Origin: Amycolatopsis orientalis DSM 40040 = KCTC 9412
Lineage (GTDB): Bacteria; Actinomycetota; Actinomycetes; Mycobacteriales; Pseudonocardiaceae
Reading direction: 5' to 3'
DNA length: 64,000 bases
Assembly (NCBI RefSeq): GCF_000478275.1
Contig: NZ_ASJB01000083.1
Location: forward strand, 682,001-746,000
Part shown: piece after piece, positions 8,397 to 16,395 of the stretch
Position numbering within the stretch: the first letter of the stretch is position 1
Layout: each line of letters opens with the position of its first letter
The notes under the pieces: generated by a model
What the model was told of the DNA's origin: nothing
Seen by the model: the letters and a program-made list of their open reading frames with translations, nothing else
Database searches by the model: none
Made by a program: the position numbers and the translations under genes

Positions 8397-8903
8397 ATGA
8401 CCGTGGATGCCTTGACGCGCACTGACGCCGCGTCCGAAGAAGCGGCTACCGAAGCGCCCGTCGACTCGACGCCGCAGGCGGAGGCCACCGAGACCCCGGC
8501 CGAGTCCAAGGCCGAGACTCCCGAAACGACCGACGCCCCGAAGTCCGACGAGACCCCGGCTTCCGACGAGCAGGTGGCCGAGTCCCCCAAGCCCAAGCGC
8601 GGCCGCCCCAAGGTCGCCACCACGGCCAAGAAGACCCGCACCGTCGAGCTGACGCTCACGGTCACCGGCACCGCCGACGGCGAGTGGCAGGCCGAGCTCA
8701 AGAACGGTGCCAAGTGGGTCGCGAAGGGCCTGGAGATCCCGGCCGCCGCCGTGTCCCGCGCCGCCAAGGAGCTGCACGCGGATCTGTCCGGCCCGATCGA
8801 CGAGGTCATCAACGCCGCCCGCGAGCTGCAGGCCGCGAAGGTGGCCCAGCTCGAAGCCGAGCTGGAGAAGGCGAAGCTGGCGCTGGCCGAGCTGGACGCT
8901 TAA
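8397..8903 (+). CDS. Acidic, Ala/Glu-rich protein of unknown function
   Basis: 168 residues. The N-terminal third (about 1-65) is a low-complexity run rich in Ala, Glu, Thr and Pro, then a basic patch PKPKRGRPKVATTAKKTR resembling an AT-hook (GRPK), then a compact region beginning VELTLTVTGTADGEWQAELK and a C-terminal helix (ARELQAAKVAQLEAELEKAK). AAGGAG precedes the ATG at 8397. The AT-hook-like segment and C-terminal helices would suit a nucleoid-associated protein, but that is inference; the family resembles short actinomycete proteins without assigned function. Confidence 0.7.
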   Translation: MTVDALTRTDAASEEAATEAPVDSTPQAEATETPAESKAETPETTDAPKSDETPASDEQVAESPKPKRGRPKVATTAKKTRTVELTLTVTGTADGEWQAELKNGAKWVAKGLEIPAAAVSRAAKELHADLSGPIDEVINAARELQAAKVAQLEAELEKAKLALAELDA

Positions 8904-8916
8904 GACTTTCCTCCCG

Positions 8917-8953
8917 ACCGGGGCGGACGCTGGAAATCAGTGTCCGCCCCGGT
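8917..8953. terminator. Bidirectional terminator hairpin
   Basis: A 12-base perfect stem, ACCGGGGCGGAC (8917-8928) with GTCCGCCCCGGT (8942-8953), followed by TTCTGT on the plus strand. It lies between two convergent genes, so it probably ends both transcripts. Confidence 0.75.
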
Positions 8954-8958
8954 TTCTG

Positions 8959-9294
8959 TCATCCGCCGATCGGCGGCCGCGAGGGCAGCGGCGTCTTGAA
9001 CTCGATCCAGCGACTGTCCACAATGGCCTCGACGCTGTGCGGGACACCGCGCGGGTGGACGATCGTCCCGCCCGCTTCGAGCGCGATCTCCCGGCCGTCG
9101 AGCGTGCCCCGCAGCGAACCCGACAGCAGGTACACGATGCTGTCGTGATCGTGGCTGTGCACGGGAGAAGCGACACCGGCCGGATAGGCGATCTCGTACG
9201 CCAGACCGCCTTCCGCCCGCGCGAGCGACCGGTACCGGCCCTGACCGCCGATCAGCGGCAAACCCTCCACTGTGGACATCGGCGTCCAGCTCAT
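8959..9294 (-). CDS. Small cupin-domain protein
   Basis: 111-residue single-domain cupin. The first cupin motif is visible as SPVHSHDHDSIVYLLSGSLRG (two metal-binding His, then the Gly turn) and the second as HPRGVPHSVEA. Such proteins bind a metal and either act as small dioxygenases/isomerases or as ligand sensors. The ATG overlaps the stop of the upstream MFS gene by 4 bases (ATGA), tying the two together. Substrate unknown, probably the compound moved by the transporter or its breakdown product. Confidence 0.8.
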   Translation of the reverse strand: MSWTPMSTVEGLPLIGGQGRYRSLARAEGGLAYEIAYPAGVASPVHSHDHDSIVYLLSGSLRGTLDGREIALEAGGTIVHPRGVPHSVEAIVDSRWIEFKTPLPSRPPIGG

Positions 9295-10595
9295 CGCGCG
9301 GGCTCCGGCTCCACGACCTCCTCGCGGTCCGGGTCGCGGGCGAGGACGACGCCGATGACGGTCACCACGGCGGTCGCGAGCAGGTAGACGCCGATCGCGA
9401 CCCACGTGCCGTAGCCGGCGAGCAGCGCCGTCAGCAGCAGCGGCGCGGGCGCCCCGCCGATGACCCCGGCGAGGGTGTAGGCCAGCGAACTGCCGGTGTA
9501 GCGCAGCCGCGGCGAGAACTGCTCGGTGACGAGCGCGGCCTGCGGCCCGTACAGCGCGGCGTGGATGACCAGCGCGAGCACGATGCCGATCACCAGCATG
9601 ACGAACGAACCGCCGCTGATCATCGGGAAGAAGACGAACGGCCAGATCCCGGCGGCGATGGTCGCGATCAGGTACATCTTGCGCCGCGAAACCCGGTCCG
9701 ACAGCGCGCCGAACAACGGCATCAGCACCAGCTGGAACGCCGAACCGATCATCACCGCGGCCAGCCCCGCGCCGCGCGAGAGACCGGTGTGCGTGGTGAC
9801 GTAGGTGAGGACGAAGACGGTGAAGAGCGCGTACAGCACGTCCGGGCAGACGCGGATCAGCACGGCGGCGACGAGCGCGCGGCGTTCGGTGCGGAAGACC
9901 TCGGAGACCGGCGCCGACGGACGTTCGCCGCGCTCCTGGATCCGGCGGAAGACCGGCGTCTCCTCCAGTTTGAGCCGGATCCACAGGCCGAAACCGACCA
10001 GCGCGCCGGAGAGCAGGAACGCGATCCGCCAGCCCCAGCTGTTGAACTGGTCCTCGGTGAGCAGCGCGGCCAGTACGGCGAGGACGCCGTTCGCGAGCAG
10101 GTTGCCCGCGGGCGGGCCGATCTGCGCGGCCGACGCCCAGAATCCGCGTTTGCCCGGATCGCCGAACTCACTCGACAGCAGGACGGCGCCACCCCATTCG
10201 CCGCCGATGCCGACACCCTGCGCGAACCGCAGCGCGACGAGCATGACCGCCGCGAAACCGCCGATGGTCTCGTAGGTGGGCAGGACGCCGATGAGGAAGG
10301 TCGCGACACCGGTGAGCACGAGCGTCATGACCAGGATGCGTTTGCGGCCGAGCACGTCGCCGAGGCGGCCGAAGATGATCCCGCCCAGCGGACGGGCGAG
10401 GTAGCCGACGGCGTAGGTGGAGAACGCCGCCATCGTGCTCGCGAGCTGGTCCTCCGAGGGGAAGAAGAGGTGCCCGAAGATCGTCGCGGCCGCCACCGAG
10501 TAGGCCGCGAAGTCGTACCACTCGAGCGCTGTTCCCGAGAGGCTGGCCGCGAAGGCCTTGCGCAGCGAGCGCCGGTCACCGGCTGGTGAAGTCAT
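9291..10595 (-). CDS. MFS transporter, MHS type
   Basis: 434 residues, 12 predicted membrane helices. The start region SLSGTALEWYDFAAYSVAAA and the loop GRLGDVLGRKRILV mark the metabolite:H+ symporter branch; it is clearly paralogous to the transporter at 1968-3302. ATG at 10595 is chosen because homologues start just before this SLSGTALEWYD segment. It is divergent from the DUF2848 gene and shares with it the 108-base region containing a GntR-type palindrome, so joint control is likely. Coupled to the cupin gene. The substrate is probably an organic acid or keto compound. Confidence 0.85.
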   Translation of the reverse strand: MTSPAGDRRSLRKAFAASLSGTALEWYDFAAYSVAAATIFGHLFFPSEDQLASTMAAFSTYAVGYLARPLGGIIFGRLGDVLGRKRILVMTLVLTGVATFLIGVLPTYETIGGFAAVMLVALRFAQGVGIGGEWGGAVLLSSEFGDPGKRGFWASAAQIGPPAGNLLANGVLAVLAALLTEDQFNSWGWRIAFLLSGALVGFGLWIRLKLEETPVFRRIQERGERPSAPVSEVFRTERRALVAAVLIRVCPDVLYALFTVFVLTYVTTHTGLSRGAGLAAVMIGSAFQLVLMPLFGALSDRVSRRKMYLIATIAAGIWPFVFFPMISGGSFVMLVIGIVLALVIHAALYGPQAALVTEQFSPRLRYTGSSLAYTLAGVIGGAPAPLLLTALLAGYGTWVAIGVYLLATAVVTVIGVVLARDPDREEVVEPEPAR

Positions 10596-10621
10596 GTCCA
10601 CATCCCGTCCGTTCGAGGTCC

Positions 10622-10644
10622 TCAACCCCGCCGGGAGGGGTTGA
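10622..10644. promoter_or_regulatory. Inverted repeat in divergent promoter
   Basis: TCAACCCC-GCCGGGA-GGGGTTGA, perfect 8-base arms, lies between the divergent transporter and DUF2848 genes, 15 bases from the GTATAC palindrome. It may be a second operator or a hairpin. Confidence 0.4.
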
Positions 10645-10658
10645 ATTGCGGATATACT

Positions 10659-10672
10659 CCTTGTATACAAGG
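10659..10672. promoter_or_regulatory. Candidate GntR-family operator
   Basis: CCTTGTATACAAGG is a perfect 14-base palindrome with the TTGTATACAA core favoured by FCD-type GntR repressors. It is 64 bases from the transporter start and 32 bases from the DUF2848 start, placed to govern both. No GntR gene is present within the window, so the regulator must be elsewhere. Confidence 0.55.
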
Positions 10673-10703
10673 CGTATGCGCAACCCCCAATCTCGGAGGA
10701 CAG

Positions 10704-11384
10704 ATGCCTGAGCTGCGTTTCACCCTTCCCGACGGCCAGGAGCGGCGGACCGAGGTCCACACGCTCCTGAACGCCGGATACGCCGGTCGCAGCCAGGAGG
10801 ACGTCGCCGCCCACGTGGCCGAACTGGCCGAACTCGGCGTCCCCGCACCCGCGGTGATCCCGGCGCTCTATCCGGTCGCGCCGTACCTGGCGAGCCAGAC
10901 CGACGAGGTCCCCGTGCAGCACGACCGGACCTCCGGTGAGGCGGAGTGGGCCATCGTCATCACCGGCCCCGCGCCCGAGGACGTCCTCCTGACGGCGGCC
11001 TGCGACCACACCGACCGCGCGCTCGAAGCGCACGGCGTCGCGTGGAGCAAGAACGCCGGCCCCGACGTCCTCGCCGCCAAGGCCTGGCGTCTCGTCGACG
11101 TCCAGGACCGGCTCGACGACCTCACGCTCTCCGCCTGGGCCGGGGAAACCCTGATCCAGCAAGGAAAACTCGCGGAACTGCTGCCGCCGTCGTACTGGCT
11201 GGACGTACTGCGCGAACGCGGCCTGCACGCACCGGGCACGGTACTGATCTCGGGCACGATCCCGATGGTTCACGGTGTCGACCAGTTCGCCGACTCCTGG
11301 CGCGTGGAACTGGGCGACCCCGCGACCGGCGAGACGATCGACCTCGCCTACCGGGTGCGGCGGCTGCCCGAACCGATCGGCTGA
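10704..11384 (+). CDS. DUF2848 family protein
   Basis: 226-residue protein beginning MPELRFTLPDGQERRTEVHT, with the conserved C-terminal stretch SGTIPMVHGVDQFADSWRVE. This pattern and length match DUF2848, a family of unassigned function often beside transporters and amidases or hydrolases of catabolic clusters. CGGAGGA stands 7 bases before the ATG. It is divergent from an MHS transporter and a cupin, so the three probably handle one substrate. The 3' end overlaps the convergent Thg1-like gene by 37 bases. Confidence 0.75.
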   Translation: MPELRFTLPDGQERRTEVHTLLNAGYAGRSQEDVAAHVAELAELGVPAPAVIPALYPVAPYLASQTDEVPVQHDRTSGEAEWAIVITGPAPEDVLLTAACDHTDRALEAHGVAWSKNAGPDVLAAKAWRLVDVQDRLDDLTLSAWAGETLIQQGKLAELLPPSYWLDVLRERGLHAPGTVLISGTIPMVHGVDQFADSWRVELGDPATGETIDLAYRVRRLPEPIG

Positions 11385-12130
11385 AGCAGTTCGCCGACGA
11401 AGGCGCGGTACTCGTCCTTCATCGGCAACTCACGTTCGACGCGGACGCGGCGCCGGGTCGCGGCGACCTCGATCTCCCGTACGGGATCGAACCCCGTGCT
11501 CTCGTAGGTCTCCCAGTACAGCCCGACGCCGCGCCGCTGCCAGGCGGGCAGTTCGGTGAAGTTGACGCCGTGCGCGTAGAGCAGCTCGTTCTTCTCGGGG
11601 ATACCGGCGCCTTCCAGGACGTCGCCCGCTTCGCGTGCCGATTTCCCCGCCTGGCGCAAGGTCCAGTAGCACCAGCCGTTGAGCGCGCAGCGCGTCGCGT
11701 CCGCCTGGCGCCACGAGAAATAGTCGACGACGTCGCTCGCTGTCGTGCCGAGCCAGATCCGGCCGTCGAAGTGCGCGGGCACCCCGGCCGCGTGCGTGAA
11801 CGCCGCCGACGCGACTCCCGCGGAGATCGACACGAGCTTCTCGACCCCACGGCCGAATAGCGCGGCGGCGGGGTCGAGCAGGACCGAGATCTCGTCGCTC
11901 TCGGTGTAGACGTACGGCGCGGCGAATTCCGCCATCAAGGCCTGCGCCGTCTCGACCATGCACGCGCTGAACCGCGGATCGAACGGCTTCTCGAAACGCG
12001 CTTCGGTGAACTTGGAGAATCCGCGGCCGTCGACGCGGAGCACCGTCCACGAACCCGGCGGCACGGTCAGACCGTGGAACCACTCGCGTTCCCGTTGCCG
12101 CGCTTCGAAACCACCGGCCTCCACGGTCAC
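11348..12130 (-). CDS. thg1: tRNA-His guanylyltransferase (Thg1) family protein
   Basis: 260 residues. Thg1-family enzymes add nucleotides to the 5' end of tRNA in the 3'-5' direction; bacterial members (TLPs) use a template and repair truncated tRNA 5' ends. The metal-binding palm residues are intact: Asp in RVDGRGFSKF and Asp-Glu in YTESDEISVLL, and the usual GRI/GRLW-like segment FDGRIWLGT is seen. GTG at 12130 is chosen because it overlaps the kinase stop (GTGA), giving tight coupling. The partner is a polynucleotide-kinase-like ATPase, which would supply 5'-phosphate ends, so an RNA-repair role is likely by context. Confidence 0.85.
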   Translation of the reverse strand: MTVEAGGFEARQREREWFHGLTVPPGSWTVLRVDGRGFSKFTEARFEKPFDPRFSACMVETAQALMAEFAAPYVYTESDEISVLLDPAAALFGRGVEKLVSISAGVASAAFTHAAGVPAHFDGRIWLGTTASDVVDYFSWRQADATRCALNGWCYWTLRQAGKSAREAGDVLEGAGIPEKNELLYAHGVNFTELPAWQRRGVGLYWETYESTGFDPVREIEVAATRRRVRVERELPMKDEYRAFVGELLQPIGSGSRRTR

Positions 12131-12579
12131 CCCCGCTCCACGACGAAACCGCCCGCACCATCGAAACCGACGGTGTACAGCTCGTCGAACCCGTCTTCGG
12201 CGCCAGGCCGCCGAAGACGCTTGAGCGTCGCATACAGACCGACGTCCGGCACCCGGGTTTTTCCCGTCCTGAGCGCGTTGCGCCGATGTGATCCGGCGAG
12301 GTCGGGCGGGAACCAGTACCCCGCGACCTTCGCGCCGTGCCGCCTCGCGACCTCGATCAGCGGCACCCATTCCTCCGGGGAGGGGTTGGTGTTGTCCACC
12401 ACCACCGAACGGCCGTCTTCGAGCGCCTCGGTCAGGATCCTCAGCTGCCGCGCCTGCGGGCGGCGGGCGTGGCGGAAGTTGTCCTTGCTGAGGTGGACGT
12501 GCGTGCTCGCGAACTCCCGGTGGAAGAACGTCGTCTTCCCGGACGCCTGCAGCCCGATCAGGATCACCACCTCGACCAT
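12127..12579 (-). CDS. Polynucleotide-kinase-like P-loop ATPase
   Basis: 150-residue kinase of the T4 Pnk/zeta-toxin-like P-loop group. Walker A is GLQASGKTTFF near the N-terminus, followed by VHLSKDNFRH (the Lys-Asp-Asn segment seen in polynucleotide kinases) and VVVDNTNPSPEEW (Walker B with the DNTN signature of 5'-OH polynucleotide kinase families). ATG at 12579 has TAGATT exactly 7 bases upstream, a probable leaderless start. It is coupled to the Thg1-like gene by a GTGA overlap. The expected role is phosphorylation of 5'-OH nucleic-acid ends; other small-molecule kinase roles cannot be excluded. Confidence 0.8.
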   Translation of the reverse strand: MVEVVILIGLQASGKTTFFHREFASTHVHLSKDNFRHARRPQARQLRILTEALEDGRSVVVDNTNPSPEEWVPLIEVARRHGAKVAGYWFPPDLAGSHRRNALRTGKTRVPDVGLYATLKRLRRPGAEDGFDELYTVGFDGAGGFVVERG

Positions 12580-12601
12580 GCGCGACAATCTAGCCGACGA
12601 G

Positions 12602-12640
12602 TTAGGTAAGCCAATAATGAATAAGGTTTGCCTGCATTGA
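12602..12640 (+). promoter_or_regulatory. Two tandem IdeR/DtxR-like iron boxes
   Basis: 12602-12620 (TTAGGTAAGCCAATAATGA) matches the 19-base consensus TWAGGTWAGSCTWACCTWA at 14 positions and 12622-12640 (TAAGGTTTGCCTGCATTGA) at 13, counted by eye. They abut upstream of the VIT transporter start at 12693, a gene that fits iron-dependent control. The second halves are poor, so this is a candidate. Confidence 0.45.
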
Positions 12641-12692
12641 CCACGCACGATCCCCACTCGCCGAATTGCGTTTCCCGTGTTTCACTGAATGG

Positions 12693-13421
12693 GTGACCGA
12701 AACCATCTCCGACGAATCGACTTCGCATCCCCACGAACCGCACGAGACCCTCGGCGGCAAGCTGAACTGGCTGCGCGCCGGGGTCCTCGGCGCGAACGAC
12801 GGAATCGTCTCGGTCGCCGGCATCGTGGTCGGTGTCGCGGGCGCGACCACCGACTCCACCACGATCGCGACGGCCGGAATCGCGGGCCTGGTCGCGGGCG
12901 CGCTTTCGATGGCGGGCGGCGAATACGTCTCGGTGAGCACCCAGCGCGATACGGAACGCGCGCAGTTGCGGCTGGAAAAGCGCGAACTGAAAGAGATGCC
13001 CGAGGCCGAAGAACGCGAACTCGCGGAAATCTACGAGTCGAAGGGCCTTTCCGCGGAACTGGCCGCCCAGGTCGCCCGCGAGCTGACCGAAAAGGACGCG
13101 TTGCAGGCGCACGCGGAGGCGGAACTCGGCATCGATCCGGACAATCTGACCAGTCCGTGGCAGGCGGCGTGGGCGTCGCTGGTGGCGTTCACCGCCGGTG
13201 CCCTGCTGCCGCTGCTGTCGATCCTGTGGACGGCGACGTCGGCGCGGGTCTGGGCGTGCGCGTCGGCGGTGGTGGTCGGGCTGGCGCTGACCGGGTTCAT
13301 CAGCGCGAAACTCGGCGACGCCCGGATCGGCCGGGCGATCGCGCGGAACGTCGGCGTCGGCGCGCTGACGATGCTGGTGACGTACTACGTCGGTGTGCTT
13401 TTCGGCGTCACCGTCGGGTAG
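12693..13421 (+). CDS. VIT1/CCC1-family Fe2+/Mn2+ transporter
   Basis: 242 residues. The N-terminal block KLNWLRAGVLGANDGIVSVAG and GLVAGALSMAGGEYVSVSTQRDTE are hallmarks of the VIT family, which moves ferrous iron or manganese out of the cytosol in exchange for protons. The central charged helical domain (about residues 80-145) is the metal-binding region, followed by three further membrane segments. GTG at 12693 is chosen because the family motif begins 29 residues later and upstream codons are unlike coding sequence. IdeR-like boxes upstream suggest iron-dependent expression, for metal detoxification. Confidence 0.85.
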   Translation: MTETISDESTSHPHEPHETLGGKLNWLRAGVLGANDGIVSVAGIVVGVAGATTDSTTIATAGIAGLVAGALSMAGGEYVSVSTQRDTERAQLRLEKRELKEMPEAEERELAEIYESKGLSAELAAQVARELTEKDALQAHAEAELGIDPDNLTSPWQAAWASLVAFTAGALLPLLSILWTATSARVWACASAVVVGLALTGFISAKLGDARIGRAIARNVGVGALTMLVTYYVGVLFGVTVG

Positions 13422-13424
13422 GGC

Positions 13425-13470
13425 CTCGTGAGTGGTAATGACGGTTCTAACCGTCATTACCACTCACGAG
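13425..13470. repeat. Family C palindrome, copy 1
   Basis: Perfect 22-base arms 13425-13446 and 13449-13470 (left begins CTCGTGAGTGGTAATGACGG) with a 2-base loop CT. It stands between convergent genes and could terminate both. Copy 3 (43453-43498) is the same 46 bases in reverse orientation; copy 2 (38448-38493) has a changed but still perfectly paired inner stem. Confidence 0.9.
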
Positions 13471-13474
13471 AAGG

Positions 13475-14977
13475 TCAGTGCACGCCCTTCATGAGCTTGC
13501 GGATCATCGGCGTCGCCACCAGGAGCGCCACCCCGATCACGATGGCCACCCCGCCCACGATGCTGAAGTACGGCGCTTCGTCGTCCACCGTGTAGTACTC
13601 GGCGAGCTTTCCGGACATCGCGGTACCAAGTGAGATGGACAGGAAGTTCAGCGCCACCATCTGCGTCCGGAACGCCTCCGGCGCGAGTTTGGTCGACAGC
13701 GAGAGACCAACAGGCGAGAGCATCAGTTCCGCCATGGTGAACACGAACAGGATGCCCACCAGCGCGATCAGCGGGCTCGCGTTCTTGCCGCTGCCGACCA
13801 TCGGGAGGAACAGCAGGAACGCCGCGCCCATGGCGACCGTGCCGAGCACGAACTTGACCGGCGAGGACGGCTGCCGCGAACCGAGTTTCGTCCAGATCGC
13901 CGCGATCACCGGCGCGAACACGATGATGAACACCGGGTTGATCGAGTTGACCCACGCCACCGGCATCTCCCAGCCGAAGATGGTGCGGTCGAGGCGCTCG
14001 TCGGTGTAGGCCGCGACGACGGTGAACTGCTGCTGGTACAGCGAGAAGAACGCCGCGCTCGCGATGAACATCGGGATGAACGAGTACACCCGGCTGCGTT
14101 CCTCGGAGGTGATCTGCTTGCTGCTGATGATCACCACGAAGTAGATGACCGAGATGACCGCGACGGCCCCGACCACGATGTCGACCAGGTTGGCCGGGTT
14201 GATGACACCGAAGACCACCAGCAGCACGATCGCCGCGACACCCACCGCGGTGGCGCCGTAGACCAGCGGACGCCGCGACGCGGGCAGCGGGTTCGGGATC
14301 TCGCTCGCCTTGTCGCCGAGGTTCTTGCGGCCGATCGTGTACTGGATCAGGCCCAGCGCCATCCCGATCGCGGCGAGCCCGAAGCCGACGTGGAAGCCGA
14401 TCTCGCTCTGCGCGAGCCCGGTCAGCAGCGGCCCGACGAAGCCACCGATGTTCACGCCCATGTAGAAGATCGTGAAACCACCGTCGCGGCGCTCGTCGCC
14501 CGGCGCGTACAGCGTCCCGACGATGGCCGTGGCGTTGGACTTCAGCCCGCCACTGCCGACGGCCACACAGACGAGACCGACACCGATACCGGCCAGACCC
14601 GGCAGCAGGGCCAGGCTGATGTGGCCGACCATGATCAGGATCGCGCTGTAGAACAGCGTCCGTTCGGAGCCGAGCACGCGGTCCGCGACCCAGGCGCCGA
14701 TCACCGCCGAGAGGTAGACCATGCCGCCGTACGCGCCGACGATGCCGAGCGCGGACGCCTTCGGCAGCGCGAGCCCGCCCTGGCTGACTTCGTAGTAGAG
14801 GTAGATGGGGAGGATGCCGAGCATCCCGTAGAACGAGAATCGCTCCCACATCTCGACGCCGAAGAGGTTCGCCAGCCCTCGTGGGTGCCCGAAGAACCTC
14901 GTGTCTTGCTGGACCTCGGTAGAGGTACTCACCATGCCGTCCTTATCGAAGACATCGTTGTCGTTTTCCGTTGACAT
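13475..14977 (-). CDS. POT/PTR family proton-coupled peptide transporter
   Basis: 500-residue membrane protein. FFGHPRGLANLFGVEMWERFSFYG is the signature start of proton-dependent oligopeptide transporters (the ExxERFxYYG motif appears as EMWERFSFYG), and FTIFYMGVNIGGFVGPLLTG is the second family motif (FYxxINxGSL). Fourteen or so segments are expected. It would import di- and tripeptides. A shorter start at the Met at 14935 is possible. It ends against the family C palindrome and stands alone, divergent from nhaA. Confidence 0.9.
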   Translation of the reverse strand: MSTENDNDVFDKDGMVSTSTEVQQDTRFFGHPRGLANLFGVEMWERFSFYGMLGILPIYLYYEVSQGGLALPKASALGIVGAYGGMVYLSAVIGAWVADRVLGSERTLFYSAILIMVGHISLALLPGLAGIGVGLVCVAVGSGGLKSNATAIVGTLYAPGDERRDGGFTIFYMGVNIGGFVGPLLTGLAQSEIGFHVGFGLAAIGMALGLIQYTIGRKNLGDKASEIPNPLPASRRPLVYGATAVGVAAIVLLVVFGVINPANLVDIVVGAVAVISVIYFVVIISSKQITSEERSRVYSFIPMFIASAAFFSLYQQQFTVVAAYTDERLDRTIFGWEMPVAWVNSINPVFIIVFAPVIAAIWTKLGSRQPSSPVKFVLGTVAMGAAFLLFLPMVGSGKNASPLIALVGILFVFTMAELMLSPVGLSLSTKLAPEAFRTQMVALNFLSISLGTAMSGKLAEYYTVDDEAPYFSIVGGVAIVIGVALLVATPMIRKLMKGVH

Positions 14978-15142
14978 GCTAGAAGCCCGTGATGTGGACC
15001 GGACACCGACGTCCGTAGCGATCCTGTGGCAACAGTCATGAAAGCGAGATTTCCCCAGCTAGAAGCATTAAAATCGCGTCAAGGTGCGCCGGGAAGGCTG
15101 GTCGGCAACAGTATTCGTCGTTGCCGAAATCCGGAGGATGCC

Positions 15143-16345
15143 GTGACCAGCGGTCCCAACCGCCCCGCGAAAGCCGTCGTCGCCGACTTCGCCCGCTATC
15201 TCCGCACCGAAACCACCGGCGGGATGATCCTGCTCGGGGCCACCGCGCTCGCCCTGCTCTGGGCGAATTCGCCCATCGAAGACATTTACCGCGCGATTCG
15301 CGATTTCGAGCTCGGCCCCGAATTCCTCCACCTCAATCTGACGATCGGCGACTGGGCCAAGGACGGCCTGCTGGCGCTCTTCTTCTTCGTCGCGGGCCTC
15401 GAACTCAAACGCGAACTGGTGGTCGGCGAGCTTTCGCGGTTCAAGCAGGCGATCCTGCCGGTGGTGGCCGCGATCGGCGGCATGGTCGTCCCGGCCCTGA
15501 TCGCGCTCGCCGTCGGCTGGGGCGCGCCGGGCATCGAACGCGCGTGGGCCATCCCGGTCGCCACCGACATCGCGTTCGCGCTGGGCGTGCTCGCGCTGAC
15601 CGCGTCGAACCTGCCGAGCAGCGCCCGGGTCTTCCTGCTGTCGCTGGCGGTGGTCGACGACCTCGGCGCCATCCTCGTCATCGCGATCCTCTTCACCGCG
15701 AAGTTCGACCTCGTCGCCGCGGGTGTCGCCGTCGTGGCCCTCGCGCTCTACGCCTACCTGCAGCACCGCCGCGTCCGCAGCGCCTGGATCTATGTGCCGC
15801 TGGCGGTCGTCACCTGGGTCGCGGTGCACTCGGCCGGCGTCCACGCCACCATCGCCGGTGTCGCGCTCGGCCTGCTCACCCGCGTCCGCGCCGACGAAGG
15901 CGAGGAGCACGCGCCGGCGATCCGGCTCGAACACCGGCTGCAGCCGTGGTCGGCCGCGGTGGCGGTGCCGCTGTTCGCGCTGTTCGCGGCCGGGATCACC
16001 GTGAACGCCGACTCGCTCGGAGCCGTCTTCACCACGGCGTTGCCGCTGGCCGTGCTCGCCGGTCTGGTCGGCGGGAAGTTCGTCGGGATCTTCGGCGCCA
16101 GCCTGCTCGCCGTGAAGTTCAAGCTCGCGGAGAAACCCCGGGGTATGGGCTGGCGGGACATCGGCGCGCTGTCGATGCTGGGCGGTGTCGGGTTCACCGT
16201 GAGCCTCCTGATCGCCGATCTCGCGCTCGACGGGGAGGACGTCGAACTGGCGAAGACGGCCGTCTTGATCGCTTCCGCCGTCGCCTCGCTGGCGGGGGCC
16301 GCCCTGCTGATGCATCGCAGCCGCGTCCACGCTCAGGAGGATTGA
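15143..16345 (+). CDS. nhaA: Na+/H+ antiporter NhaA
   Basis: 400-residue inner-membrane antiporter that expels sodium for protons. Key features are FFFVAGLELKRELVVGEL, VATDIAFALGVLAL and LSLAVVDDLGAILVIA, the last containing the paired Asp residues that bind the ion in E. coli NhaA; the GGVGFTVSLLIADLA segment near the C-terminus is also typical. The GTG at 15143 has GGAGG 7 bases upstream and gives a normal N-terminus, whereas the longer frame begins with non-conserved residues. It is followed 50 bases later by the holin-like gene in the same direction. Confidence 0.95.
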   Translation: MTSGPNRPAKAVVADFARYLRTETTGGMILLGATALALLWANSPIEDIYRAIRDFELGPEFLHLNLTIGDWAKDGLLALFFFVAGLELKRELVVGELSRFKQAILPVVAAIGGMVVPALIALAVGWGAPGIERAWAIPVATDIAFALGVLALTASNLPSSARVFLLSLAVVDDLGAILVIAILFTAKFDLVAAGVAVVALALYAYLQHRRVRSAWIYVPLAVVTWVAVHSAGVHATIAGVALGLLTRVRADEGEEHAPAIRLEHRLQPWSAAVAVPLFALFAAGITVNADSLGAVFTTALPLAVLAGLVGGKFVGIFGASLLAVKFKLAEKPRGMGWRDIGALSMLGGVGFTVSLLIADLALDGEDVELAKTAVLIASAVASLAGAALLMHRSRVHAQED

Positions 16346-16395
16346 GGCGCGACACTCGCCGGTCCGCCGCGCCCGTGATGAGGGCACGTGGCACG

